DNA of 5,606 bases from NCBI GenBank assembly GCA_030432175.1, contig JAUIHU010000340.1, positions 1 to 5,606 on the forward strand, in the 5' to 3' direction. Shown here piece by piece: positions 1 to 5,606 of this stretch. The notes beneath the pieces were generated by a model. It was not told the DNA's origin, did no database searches, and saw only the letters and a list, made by a program, of their open reading frames with translations. The DNA is from Verrucomicrobiia bacterium (lineage in GTDB: Bacteria; Verrucomicrobiota; Verrucomicrobiia; Limisphaerales; JAUIHU01). Position numbers and translations under genes: made by a program. How positions within the stretch are numbered: position 1 is the stretch's first letter; every line of letters begins with the position of its first letter.

Positions 1-162
1 CGCGGGGTACGCCCGGCCCGCGAAGATCACCGCGGCGACCCCGATCAGGGCCCCGAGCCCCGGGCCGAGCCAGAGCAGCCACGCGAGCGGGGCGACCACC
101 AAGGCGGGCACGATCAGCACCGTCCAGCTGCGCCGGGTGGCCTCCGCCCGCAGCTTGGGCAG
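1..162 (-). CDS. Fragment of an unidentified hydrophobic (membrane) protein in GC-rich, probably foreign DNA
   Basis: Reading the minus strand from 162 down to 1 gives 54 open codons, with no start or stop inside the segment. The peptide starts with a basic stretch (LPKLRAEATRRSW). Two hydrophobic stretches follow (around VLIVPALVVAPLAWLLWL and LGALIGVAAVIFAG) with a Gly/Pro-rich turn between them, so it looks like part of a two-helix or larger membrane protein. I counted about 118 G or C in the first 150 bases (79%), against about 48% just to the right of the join. This frame differs from that of ispG, which it meets at about 141-162. I cannot name a family. The segment most likely comes from another, high-GC genome; a coding reading is plausible but rests only on the open frame and hydrophobic pattern. 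Confidence 0.4.
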   Translation of the reverse strand, partial: MPKLRAEATRRSWTVLIVPALVVAPLAWLLWLGPGLGALIGVAAVIFAGRAYPA

Positions 163-1652
163 GCGACATAATCTGTTTTGAAAGAACGACTTCCAACGGC
201 TTGCAGGATGTTGTAGGCAAGTCTCAATGCTTGACCAGGACCTGGCTCCAGACGAACAAGAATGGCGTCCCCTATGCCATCGACTAATAAGGATCCTAAT
301 TGAGAAGAAGTTCTTAAAAGAGCTTGTTCTGGTGTGAGTGAAGCTTTGGGTTGGTTGAGGCAATCTTTCAGCAAAATCGGATTGACGCTACCTATCTCTT
401 TCAATCGGGCTGCCAGTAGTCGAAAAGCAGTGATGACTGGTAAGTCCAAACCGTCCTGCACAGTGATCCACTGAGTCTCACAGTTGACTTGGAAAGGTTT
501 TCTGGGGTCGACTTCAAGGATCTGCAGATCTTCGTAAATAGCTTCCGGTTGTACGTCGTCCCCTGGTCGAATTTTTGGAGCGAGTTGATCCCAATGCGCT
601 TGGGTGACCACAACACGGATCGGTTTTTCTCCTCCTCCCGAGATATTTTCATTCAGCGGAGATTCAGGCGCCGGACGTTTGTTGTATTCAAACGGATCCC
701 CAGGGAATCCTGGCAATTTACCCTCGTATTCCGGCTGACTCCGATCGACCAAATCTTCAATCGCGTCGATCAGGCCTTCACATACAGGGATTTCGTGGGG
801 TGAATCTTCAGTGAGCGAGACTCGAATCGTATCTCCGACGCCGTCAGCCAGCAGAGAGCCAATCCCCACAGCGCTTTTGATTCGTCCATCTTCACCTTCT
901 CCGGCTTCGGTGACACCGAGGTGAATCGGATAATTCCAGTCAGGTCCCAGTTCATTGAGTCTTGCCGCGAGCAAACGGTAAGCCTCCACCATGACTTTCG
1001 GGTTGCTGGCTTTCATTGAGAAGACGAAGTTGTGGAAATCGTACTTCCGTGCCATAACCGCAAATTCCAGAGCGCTTTCTACCATCCCACGGGGTGTATC
1101 GCCGAACTGGTTCATGATTCGGTCGCTTAACGAACCATGATTGGTCCCGATGCGCATGGCGCGTCCGAGGTCCTTGCACATCTTCACCAGTGGAGCAAAT
1201 TTCTCTTCGATGACCTGAAGCGATGCCTGGTATTCGTCTTCTGTGTATTCCTTGACAGCAAATTTTTTGGAATCGTAGTAATTACCAGGATTGATACGGA
1301 TTTTCTCAACCCACTTTGCCGCTTCCATGGCCGCTTGCGGTTTGAAATGAATGTCTGCAACGAGTGGAACGAAGCAGTTTTTGGCGCGCAACTCACGTAC
1401 GATGTGCTCGAGGTTGGCTGCGTGCCGGATCGTGGGAGCGGTGACGCGGACTATCTGACAACCCACAGCAACAAGATCCAGTGTCTGTTGGACACAAGCT
1501 TCGGTGTCCATGGTGTCGCAGGTAATCATGGACTGGCGCACCACCGGATGGGAGCCGCCGATAATCACACCTCCGCGCTGTGGATCTCCCACGACAACTT
1601 CGCGCGCTAATCTGCGTTGATAAAAATAAGGTGAGTGACAGTAATCGCTCAT
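114..1652 (-). CDS. ispG: 4-hydroxy-3-methylbut-2-en-1-yl diphosphate synthase (IspG/GcpE), long form, C-terminus lost at a chimeric join
   Basis: IspG makes HMBPP from MEcPP in the cytoplasmic MEP isoprenoid pathway, using a [4Fe-4S] cluster. Residues here are counted from a GTG at 1664; the ATG at 1652 (residue 5, MSDYCHSPYF) fits relatives better. The TIM-barrel part (about 20-300) carries VRQSM, VRVTAPT, PLVADIHF, RINPGNYY, RIGTNHGSLSDR, FSMKASN, HLGVTEAGEGEDGR and GIGSLLADGVGDTIRVSLTE. A central insert (about 301-490) marks the long form known from plants, Chlamydiae and PVC bacteria. The iron-sulfur domain begins with CPSCGR (C502 and C505). The family normally continues with T-L-F-D-L-Q and later supplies a third Cys and a Glu as cluster ligands. 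Here the frame instead reads RPPGAAGRC in GC-rich DNA and stops at 114-116. True homology therefore ends near 144, and the encoded protein would be inactive unless the join is an artefact. No clear Shine-Dalgarno sequence precedes either start. Confidence 0.93.
   Translation of the reverse strand: MSDYCHSPYFYQRRLAREVVVGDPQRGGVIIGGSHPVVRQSMITCDTMDTEACVQQTLDLVAVGCQIVRVTAPTIRHAANLEHIVRELRAKNCFVPLVADIHFKPQAAMEAAKWVEKIRINPGNYYDSKKFAVKEYTEDEYQASLQVIEEKFAPLVKMCKDLGRAMRIGTNHGSLSDRIMNQFGDTPRGMVESALEFAVMARKYDFHNFVFSMKASNPKVMVEAYRLLAARLNELGPDWNYPIHLGVTEAGEGEDGRIKSAVGIGSLLADGVGDTIRVSLTEDSPHEIPVCEGLIDAIEDLVDRSQPEYEGKLPGFPGDPFEYNKRPAPESPLNENISGGGEKPIRVVVTQAHWDQLAPKIRPGDDVQPEAIYEDLQILEVDPRKPFQVNCETQWITVQDGLDLPVITAFRLLAARLKEIGSVNPILLKDCLNQPKASLTPEQALLRTSSQLGSLLVDGIGDAILVRLEPGPGQALRLAYNILQAVGSRSFKTDYVACPSCGRRPPGAAGRC
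141..162. other. Composition breakpoint / chimeric junction inside ispG
   Basis: The base composition changes here from about 79% to about 48% G+C, and the IspG homology stops just after the CPSCGR motif. Up to 18 bases (145-162) can be read either as the ispG codons or as the GC-rich frame (LPKLRA). Such a shared stretch is what an assembly or amplification chimera would use to join two genomes. Recombination in the living cell is possible but less likely, because ispG is usually essential in bacteria that rely on the MEP pathway. Confidence 0.75.
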
Positions 1653-1664
1653 AAATCGTTCCAC

Positions 1665-1716
1665 TTCATCAGCTGCTACGCTGAATCCATTTAACCTAAT
1701 TTCATCAGCGATTCAG
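1665..1716. repeat. Short direct and inverted repeats upstream of ispG
   Basis: TTCATCAGC occurs at 1665-1673 and again at 1701-1709. CTGAATC at 1681-1687 is the reverse complement of GATTCAG at 1710-1716, and GATTCAG recurs at 1785-1791. The elements lie just upstream of the ispG start on the minus strand, where a promoter or operator would sit. I found no good -35/-10 pair: TTGCCC with TAGGTT at 17-base spacing is the nearest and is weak. These repeats are short enough to be chance in a 150-base spacer. Confidence 0.3.
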
Positions 1717-1739
1717 GGCAAGAGGGATTTCTGGTTCAT

Positions 1740-1757
1740 CTGGGCCTTGTGGCCCAG
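1740..1757. repeat. Perfect 7-bp hairpin CTGGGCC-TTGT-GGCCCAG
   Basis: A GC-rich 7-bp inverted repeat with a 4-base loop lies between ispG and the sulfatase/HEAT gene. On the minus strand it would be part of the untranslated RNA 64-81 bases after the HEAT stop. There it is not followed by a run of T, so it is not a standard intrinsic terminator for that gene. On the plus strand five T follow at 1765-1769, but seven bases separate them from the stem and no plus-strand gene ends here. It may mark the transcript end or stabilise the RNA; the role is inferred. Confidence 0.5.
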
Positions 1758-1770
1758 GCTATGATTTTTC

Positions 1771-1783
1771 GGCCCTTTGGGCC
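1771..1783. repeat. Second hairpin GGCCC-TTT-GGGCC beside the first
   Basis: A 5-bp perfect stem with a 3-base loop lies 13 bases from the CTGGGCC hairpin and shares its GGCCC/GGGCC arms. On the minus strand it is met first, 38-50 bases after the HEAT stop. It is followed by GAAAAAT rather than a T run, so termination by the usual intrinsic mechanism is not supported. Because the arms are alike, the two hairpins could also pair with each other and form alternative structures. Confidence 0.45.
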
Positions 1784-1820
1784 TGATTCAGACAGTAAAT
1801 TGCCTCGATTTTTGAATTTT

Positions 1821-2315
1821 TTATTTTGATCCTAAAAAATCTCCCAACAGCCTCGGAACGTAATTCCTCATGCGTCCGGGCAATCCATCTGCTTCTGTTG
1901 GAGCTTTTTTCAAAATCTCCACCACATCGTTCTGCCGGGCGGCTGGGACGTGGTCCAGCGCGTTCATGGCCATCATGGCGGTAAAAATGCCATGTTTCTT
2001 CATGTTGGCGTAGCTTGCCAATGGTTCAGAAATGGTCTGCCATTCCTCGGAAGTTCCGTATCTACCAATGATTTCCGAAGCCACGATTTTTCCAAACGGC
2101 ATGTCCGTTGGTTTGACCGCCAGACTTTTCAGCAGATTTTTGTAATCTTCATAACCTTGGGAGCCTCGAATCAGAGCGCCTTGTGCTCCCCAGTATTGAT
2201 GAACCGGGTCATTCGATCTCAGAGCTTTGGCAATCATCTCACCCGAATCCTCGTCAGAAAGCCCCAATGCCGCCTCCGCTATGTCGTACCAGTTTTGAAT
2301 TTGTTCTTTAGACAA
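1821..2315 (-). CDS. HEAT-like repeat tail of the adjoining sulfatase, separated from it by an in-frame stop
   Basis: As an isolated frame this starts only at a TTG (2315) and gives 164 residues. It actually continues the sulfatase frame: after the TAA at 2331-2333 the codons read AWGQSLSKEQIQNW without a shift. Alpha-helical HEAT-like units can be seen: ALRSNDPVHQYWGAQGALIRG (about 31-51), KIVASEIIGRYGTSEEW (about 76-92), FTAMMAMNALDHVP (about 115-128), and a final MRNYVPRLLGDFL. Sulfatases of Planctomycetota and Verrucomicrobiota often end in such a tail, with the same pattern of a charged linker followed by an 'NDP-V-YW-A' repeat. I therefore read this as the detached C-terminal domain of the sulfatase, not an independent gene. 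With no signal peptide and a poor TTG start, the piece is probably not made as a working secreted protein unless the stop is a sequence error or is read through. Confidence 0.7.
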   Translation of the reverse strand: MSKEQIQNWYDIAEAALGLSDEDSGEMIAKALRSNDPVHQYWGAQGALIRGSQGYEDYKNLLKSLAVKPTDMPFGKIVASEIIGRYGTSEEWQTISEPLASYANMKKHGIFTAMMAMNALDHVPAARQNDVVEILKKAPTEADGLPGRMRNYVPRLLGDFLGSK

Positions 2316-2330
2316 AGATTGTCCCCATGC

Positions 2331-2333
2331 TTA
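2331..2333 (-). other. In-frame TAA separating the sulfatase domain from its HEAT tail
   Basis: The minus strand reads TCG-CCT-TAA-GCA-TGG-GGA-CAA, and the frame stays open to 1821. Relatives commonly have an aromatic residue after an SP at this place, so a TAC or TAT codon changed by one base to TAA would explain it (from memory of the family, not an alignment). No overlapping start with a ribosome binding site follows that would mark a planned second gene. Confidence 0.75.
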
Positions 2334-3764
2334 AGGCGATTGATCACCCGCCATCTCGTGAATCAGGCCTTCCGGCAGAAATCCCAAATCATGGGTGTCC
2401 AACACCCATTGATGGTGAGCTTTTCGGAATTCATTCATTTTTTCCTGATAACAGGCTTCCCCAGCCAGATTTCTCACTTCGTCAGCGTCGGCCCAAAGAT
2501 CATAAAGTTCTTCCACCGGTTTGGTTTCCCAAAAATGGGTCTGTGGTGGGCGAAGTTCTCCTCGGTCGTACATTTCCTTCCAAACACGAGTGGTGGGTGT
2601 CTGAAACATGTAATCGATGTACTGACCATAAATCCGATGCGGCATGTAGTTGCGAATGTAGATGTACCGTTGATCCCGGATGGATCGCACCATGTCGTAA
2701 CGTTCATCCATTCGTCCCCGAAATCCGTAAAGGTAATCTCTGGGCTCCGCTTCGTATTTCCCAAGAAAAGCTTTTCCATGCATGGCGCAAGGGGGTTGCT
2801 TTCCCGCAAGACTGAGCAGAGTCGGAGCCAGATCCACAAAACTCACCATCCGGTCGGACATGCCTCCACTGATATAATCTTCAGAAGCCAGGTGTTTCCA
2901 TTTCTCAGGAATGTAAACGATCATCGGCACGTGCAGTCCGGAGTTAAATGGCCAACGTTTGCTGCGTGGCATGCCAGATCCGTGGTCCCCGTAGTAAAAA
3001 ACAATCGTATCCTCAGCCAGACCCGCTGCTTCGATTTCCTTTAAATTCGCCCCGACTCGGCTGTCCATCTCGGTGATTTTGTCGTAATACTGGGCCCAAT
3101 CACGGCGAGATTCCGGAGTGTCAGGGTGATAGGCGGGGACTCGGACTTCTTTTGGATCATGGACCGGATCATGCGGGCGTCGACGGATTTGACTTTCATG
3201 ACTGACGGTATGATTGAAAATCGCGAAAAACGGCTGACCTGGAGCGCGATTTTTCCAATGTGCCTGACGAGAAGATTCATCCCAGATCTTTTCATTCAGC
3301 TGCAGGTTGTAGTCCTCTTTGCTGTTATTTGTGCAGTAGTACCCAAGTTGTCGCAGGTATTGAGGGTACATTTGGATCGAATCCGGAACCTGCACGAAAC
3401 TTCTCATGTGTTGGGCTCCCATGGACGTTGGGTAAATCCCGGTGATAATGGTGGTGCGTGCCGGGGCGCAAACGGGCGCATTGGACCAGGCGGTTTTATA
3501 AATCACACCCTTGGCCGCAAGAGCGTCAATGTTAGGTGTGTCTGCAAATCGATCACCATAGGCTCCAATGTGAGGACCATTATCCTCGCTGGTGATCCAG
3601 AGAATGTTCGGCAAATCGGCGCCGTGAGCGGCTCCCACCAGCGTTCCGACCGAAAGCACAGCCAAAACTTTGGATCGGAGAGATTTCCAAACAAATGACG
3701 CCAAAAGAGATCCGCGCTCCCGGCCGAGACAACACGCCTGAAAAATCGAATGAAATGTGGACAT
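2331..3764 (-). CDS. Secreted Cys-type (formylglycine) sulfatase, catalytic part
   Basis: This is a sulfatase of the alkaline-phosphatase superfamily that hydrolyses sulfate esters or N-sulfates, here probably of polysaccharides outside the cytoplasm. Counting from the ATG at 3764, a signal peptide is visible: LRSK (29-32), a hydrophobic core VLAVLSVGTLVGA (33-45), and cleavage probably after AHG (46-48). The mature chain begins ADLPNILWITSEDN, with metal ligands around E60-D61. The signature CAPARTTIITG starts at C99, the residue converted to formylglycine by FGE or anSME; R103 and the TG close the motif. FAIFNHTVSHESQI and YYGDHGSGMPRSKRWPF (D260-H261 metal ligands, K269) complete the active site. 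The pattern recalls heparan N-sulfatase-like subfamilies, but the substrate is not determined. In-frame alternatives are GTG 3782 and TTG 3704; the TTG would give a signal peptide of more normal length. The TAA at 2331-2333 comes just after HEMAGDQSP, where relatives continue into a tail. Confidence 0.9.
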   Translation of the reverse strand: MSTFHSIFQACCLGRERGSLLASFVWKSLRSKVLAVLSVGTLVGAAHGADLPNILWITSEDNGPHIGAYGDRFADTPNIDALAAKGVIYKTAWSNAPVCAPARTTIITGIYPTSMGAQHMRSFVQVPDSIQMYPQYLRQLGYYCTNNSKEDYNLQLNEKIWDESSRQAHWKNRAPGQPFFAIFNHTVSHESQIRRRPHDPVHDPKEVRVPAYHPDTPESRRDWAQYYDKITEMDSRVGANLKEIEAAGLAEDTIVFYYGDHGSGMPRSKRWPFNSGLHVPMIVYIPEKWKHLASEDYISGGMSDRMVSFVDLAPTLLSLAGKQPPCAMHGKAFLGKYEAEPRDYLYGFRGRMDERYDMVRSIRDQRYIYIRNYMPHRIYGQYIDYMFQTPTTRVWKEMYDRGELRPPQTHFWETKPVEELYDLWADADEVRNLAGEACYQEKMNEFRKAHHQWVLDTHDLGFLPEGLIHEMAGDQSP

Positions 3765-3863
3765 AAGAAAAAAATACAACACTCGCCCCGGGATTGAAAA
3801 GTCAGGATAAATGTGGAATAAGTATTTTTGCGTCCTTGATTTCCGATTTTGTTGATTTATCCA
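3765..3863. promoter_or_regulatory. Divergent intergenic region between the sulfatase and VWA genes
   Basis: The two genes point away from each other, so both promoters should lie in this AT-rich spacer of about 100 bases, or reach into the poorly defined sulfatase N-terminus. A plus-strand TTGAAA at 3794-3799 is a possible -35 element, but I see no convincing -10 at 16-18 bases. No Shine-Dalgarno sequence precedes the VWA ATG (TTGATTTATCCA) or the sulfatase ATG (TTGTATTTTTTTCTT). Promoter positions are not resolved. Confidence 0.35.
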
Positions 3864-5606
3864 ATGACTTTTCTTGATCCAATCTGGCTCCTCTTATTTG
3901 CGCCTGCGGCGGCAGCTTTATTTGCATGGAAGCAGGCTTCTCCTGTACTGAATATTCTGAGAGCCATTGTACTGGTCCTGGTTTTACTCGCTTTGAGTCG
4001 TCCAGTGATTCAATGGGAGAGCGGCTCAGGAGCGGTGGTAGTGGTCGCTGACCGGAGCGCTTCCATATCTGGAGAGAATCTGGCCTCGCAGGATGAGGTC
4101 GTGCGTATTTTACATGAATCGATGGGACCACGCGATGGGCTGGCCGTTGTCAGTTTTGGCGAACAGGTGGCATTGGAGAAAACTCCGGGTCGAGAGGAAT
4201 TTGCCGGTTTTCAGGCCAAGAATGGTCCAGATCAATCACGTCTTGGAGAAGCGCTGGACATGGCCATATCGATCATCCCTGAAGACAAGGCGGGACGCAT
4301 CCTGACACTGACTGATGGCTTGTGGACAGGGAGTCGTCCGGTGGAAGCCTTTACACGGGCTTCAAGCCGAGGAGTTCCAATGGATTTCCGCGATATGCAG
4401 CGCGCTGCCACTTTTGAAATCGGCATACAAAGCTTTGAACCTCCGCAAAAAGCGCTACCAGGTCAGGGATTTTTGATCAATGCATGGGTTTATGCCTCGG
4501 GTGAACAAGAAATCCGATACCAGCTCAAGCGAAATGAAACCGTTATTTCTTCAGGCACGCGAGCCCTGAGTTCGGGCGCGAACCGATTGCTATTCCGCGA
4601 TCGAGCCGAATCCAGCGCAGGTCTTTCGGAATATACACTGGAAATTTTTCCGCCGGAAGACGCCGGAGATTTAACACCCGAAAACAATTCAGCAAGGGCA
4701 TTGTTAAAAGTCGAAGGACCTCTCCCATTGCTCCATATTGCTGAAAATGCAGGACAATCCGGACTCGCCCAACTGTTGCGAAACGGTGGGGTCGATGTGG
4801 TTAGCCTGAACCCGGAACAGGCGGTTTGGAGTCTGGAAAATCTATCGGACTACGCGGGATTGATCCTGGAAAACACATCAGCCAATGACGTTGGACTGAA
4901 CGGAATGAAAACCATTGCCGCGTGGGTGGAGGAAACCGGTAAAGGACTGCTAATGACGGGCGGGAAGAAATCGTTTGGTCCGGGCGGGTATTTCCAATCA
5001 CCACTTGATCCTTTACTGCCGGTGTCCATGGAACTTCGACAGGAACACCGGAAATTTAATCTGGCCATTGCGGTTGTACTGGATCGTAGTGGCAGTATGA
5101 GCGCTTCGGTTGAGGGAGGTCGTTCAAAAATGGACCTGGCCAATATCGGAACCGCGCAGGTTTTGGATTTGCTTTCCGCTCAGGATGAGATCGGCGTCAT
5201 CGCGGTGGACAGTTCACCTCACATGATCGTTGATTTAGACACAGTGGATGTCAACCGTGCGTATAGATCCAAAATTCTCGGTATGGAATCGATGGGGGGC
5301 GGGATTTATGTTTACGAGGCATTGCAGGCGGCATCACGAATGTTGATGGATTCCAAATCCGACAACCGACACATCATCCTGTTTTCAGACGCAGCGGATA
5401 GTGAACAACCTGGCGATTATGTGGAACTTCTCCGCTTGGCGCGTGACGCCGGGATCACCGTCAGCGTGGTTGGACTTGGGACAGAGGCCGATACGGACGC
5501 TGATTTGCTCAAAGACATTGCTAAACGAGGAGATGGGAACATTTACTTCACCCAGGACGCCAATGACGTGCCGCGTTTGTTTGCTCAGGATACATTCTCG
5601 GTGGCG
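3864..5606 (+). CDS. Membrane protein with two VWA domains and a GATase-like core, 3' end outside the window
   Basis: From the ATG at 3864 the frame stays open for 581 codons to the window edge. The N-terminus MTFLDPIWLLLFAP and a second hydrophobic stretch (about residues 29-46, ILRAIVLVLVLLAL) give two membrane helices, an arrangement like BatA-type proteins. A first VWA domain follows (about 57-180) with the metal-site motif DRSAS (D63, S65, S67) and LTDG (D151). A beta-rich segment comes next (about 183-283), then a class I glutamine amidotransferase-like fold (about 287-390) with TGGKKSFGPGGY (365-376). A second VWA domain (from about 398) has DRSGSM (D407, S409, S411), GGGIYVYEAL and FSDAADSE. 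I see no catalytic Cys triad, so amidotransferase activity is unlikely. Proteins of this build are common in PVC bacteria, mostly with unknown function; VWA domains usually mediate metal-dependent protein binding. The upstream frame is closed by TGA at 3837-3839. Confidence 0.9.
   Translation, partial: MTFLDPIWLLLFAPAAAALFAWKQASPVLNILRAIVLVLVLLALSRPVIQWESGSGAVVVVADRSASISGENLASQDEVVRILHESMGPRDGLAVVSFGEQVALEKTPGREEFAGFQAKNGPDQSRLGEALDMAISIIPEDKAGRILTLTDGLWTGSRPVEAFTRASSRGVPMDFRDMQRAATFEIGIQSFEPPQKALPGQGFLINAWVYASGEQEIRYQLKRNETVISSGTRALSSGANRLLFRDRAESSAGLSEYTLEIFPPEDAGDLTPENNSARALLKVEGPLPLLHIAENAGQSGLAQLLRNGGVDVVSLNPEQAVWSLENLSDYAGLILENTSANDVGLNGMKTIAAWVEETGKGLLMTGGKKSFGPGGYFQSPLDPLLPVSMELRQEHRKFNLAIAVVLDRSGSMSASVEGGRSKMDLANIGTAQVLDLLSAQDEIGVIAVDSSPHMIVDLDTVDVNRAYRSKILGMESMGGGIYVYEALQAASRMLMDSKSDNRHIILFSDAADSEQPGDYVELLRLARDAGITVSVVGLGTEADTDADLLKDIAKRGDGNIYFTQDANDVPRLFAQDTFSVA

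Noticed and set aside
114..143. RPPGAAGRC as a genuine novel C-terminus of IspG
   Set aside because: The residues lie in GC-rich DNA with a better open frame in another register, and the loss of the remaining cluster ligands would disable the enzyme. They are read-through across a join.
1137..1610. 157-codon plus-strand frame opposite ispG
   Set aside because: It lies within the conserved IspG barrel coding sequence and shows no recognisable motif. It is a shadow frame.
1740..1790. Intrinsic terminator for the sulfatase/HEAT transcript
   Set aside because: The stems are good, but on the minus strand they are followed by GAAAAAT or ATGAACC, not a T run. On the plus strand the T run is displaced and no gene ends there.
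2331..2333. Selenocysteine, pyrrolysine or a recoded stop
   Set aside because: The codon is TAA, not TGA or TAG, and other genes here also appear to use TAA as a real end or lack it inside their frames. Simple mutation or sequence error explains it better.
1950..3044. 364-codon open frame on the plus strand opposite the sulfatase and HEAT tail
   Set aside because: It is antisense to a strongly supported sulfatase, has an odd His/Phe/Arg-rich composition with no recognisable domain, and spans the TAA site without relation to it. It is a shadow of the minus-strand gene.
4093..5143. Several small plus- and minus-strand frames within the VWA gene
   Set aside because: All overlap the continuous 581-codon frame with recognised VWA motifs and carry no features of their own.
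1..5606. A previously undescribed multi-gene system
   Set aside because: The genes belong to unrelated known families (MEP pathway, sulfatase, VWA/GATase-like), and the strands and spacing do not suggest a shared operon. The oddities are better explained by mutation and a chimeric join.

Overview
The window looks like a bacterial metagenomic or draft contig with about 48-50% G+C. It probably comes from the Planctomycetota-Verrucomicrobiota-Lentisphaerota (PVC) group, most likely Verrucomicrobiota; this is inference. The reasons are a long-form IspG with an extra central domain, a secreted sulfatase of the kind these bacteria carry in large numbers, a double-VWA/GATase-like membrane protein typical of these phyla, and start sites without clear Shine-Dalgarno sequences. 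No RNA genes, CRISPR arrays, insertion sequences or origins were found.

Layout. (1) Positions 1 to about 145 are about 79% G+C and do not belong with the rest. They read on the minus strand as a piece of a hydrophobic protein. They join the end of ispG inside the codons for its conserved CPSCGR motif, which looks like a chimeric join. (2) About 145-1652, minus strand: ispG, lacking the last part of its iron-sulfur domain because of that join. (3) 1653-1820: intergenic, with two close GGGCC-type hairpins and short repeats. (4) 1821-3764, minus strand: one ancestral gene for a secreted Cys-type sulfatase with a C-terminal HEAT-like tail. An in-frame TAA at 2331-2333 splits it into a catalytic part (2331-3764) and a tail (1821-2330) that continues in the same frame. 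(5) About 3765-3863: divergent intergenic region. (6) 3864-5606, plus strand: a large membrane-anchored protein with two VWA domains and a GATase-like core, running off the end of the window.

The genes do not form an obvious pathway. IspG is isoprenoid housekeeping (MEP pathway), the sulfatase is for desulfating polysaccharides outside the cytoplasm, and the VWA protein is of unknown function. The sulfatase and VWA genes are divergently transcribed. I see no convincing new multi-gene system. The observations most worth following are the same-frame stop splitting the sulfatase from its HEAT tail, the chimeric left edge, and the internal sequence duplication in IspG.
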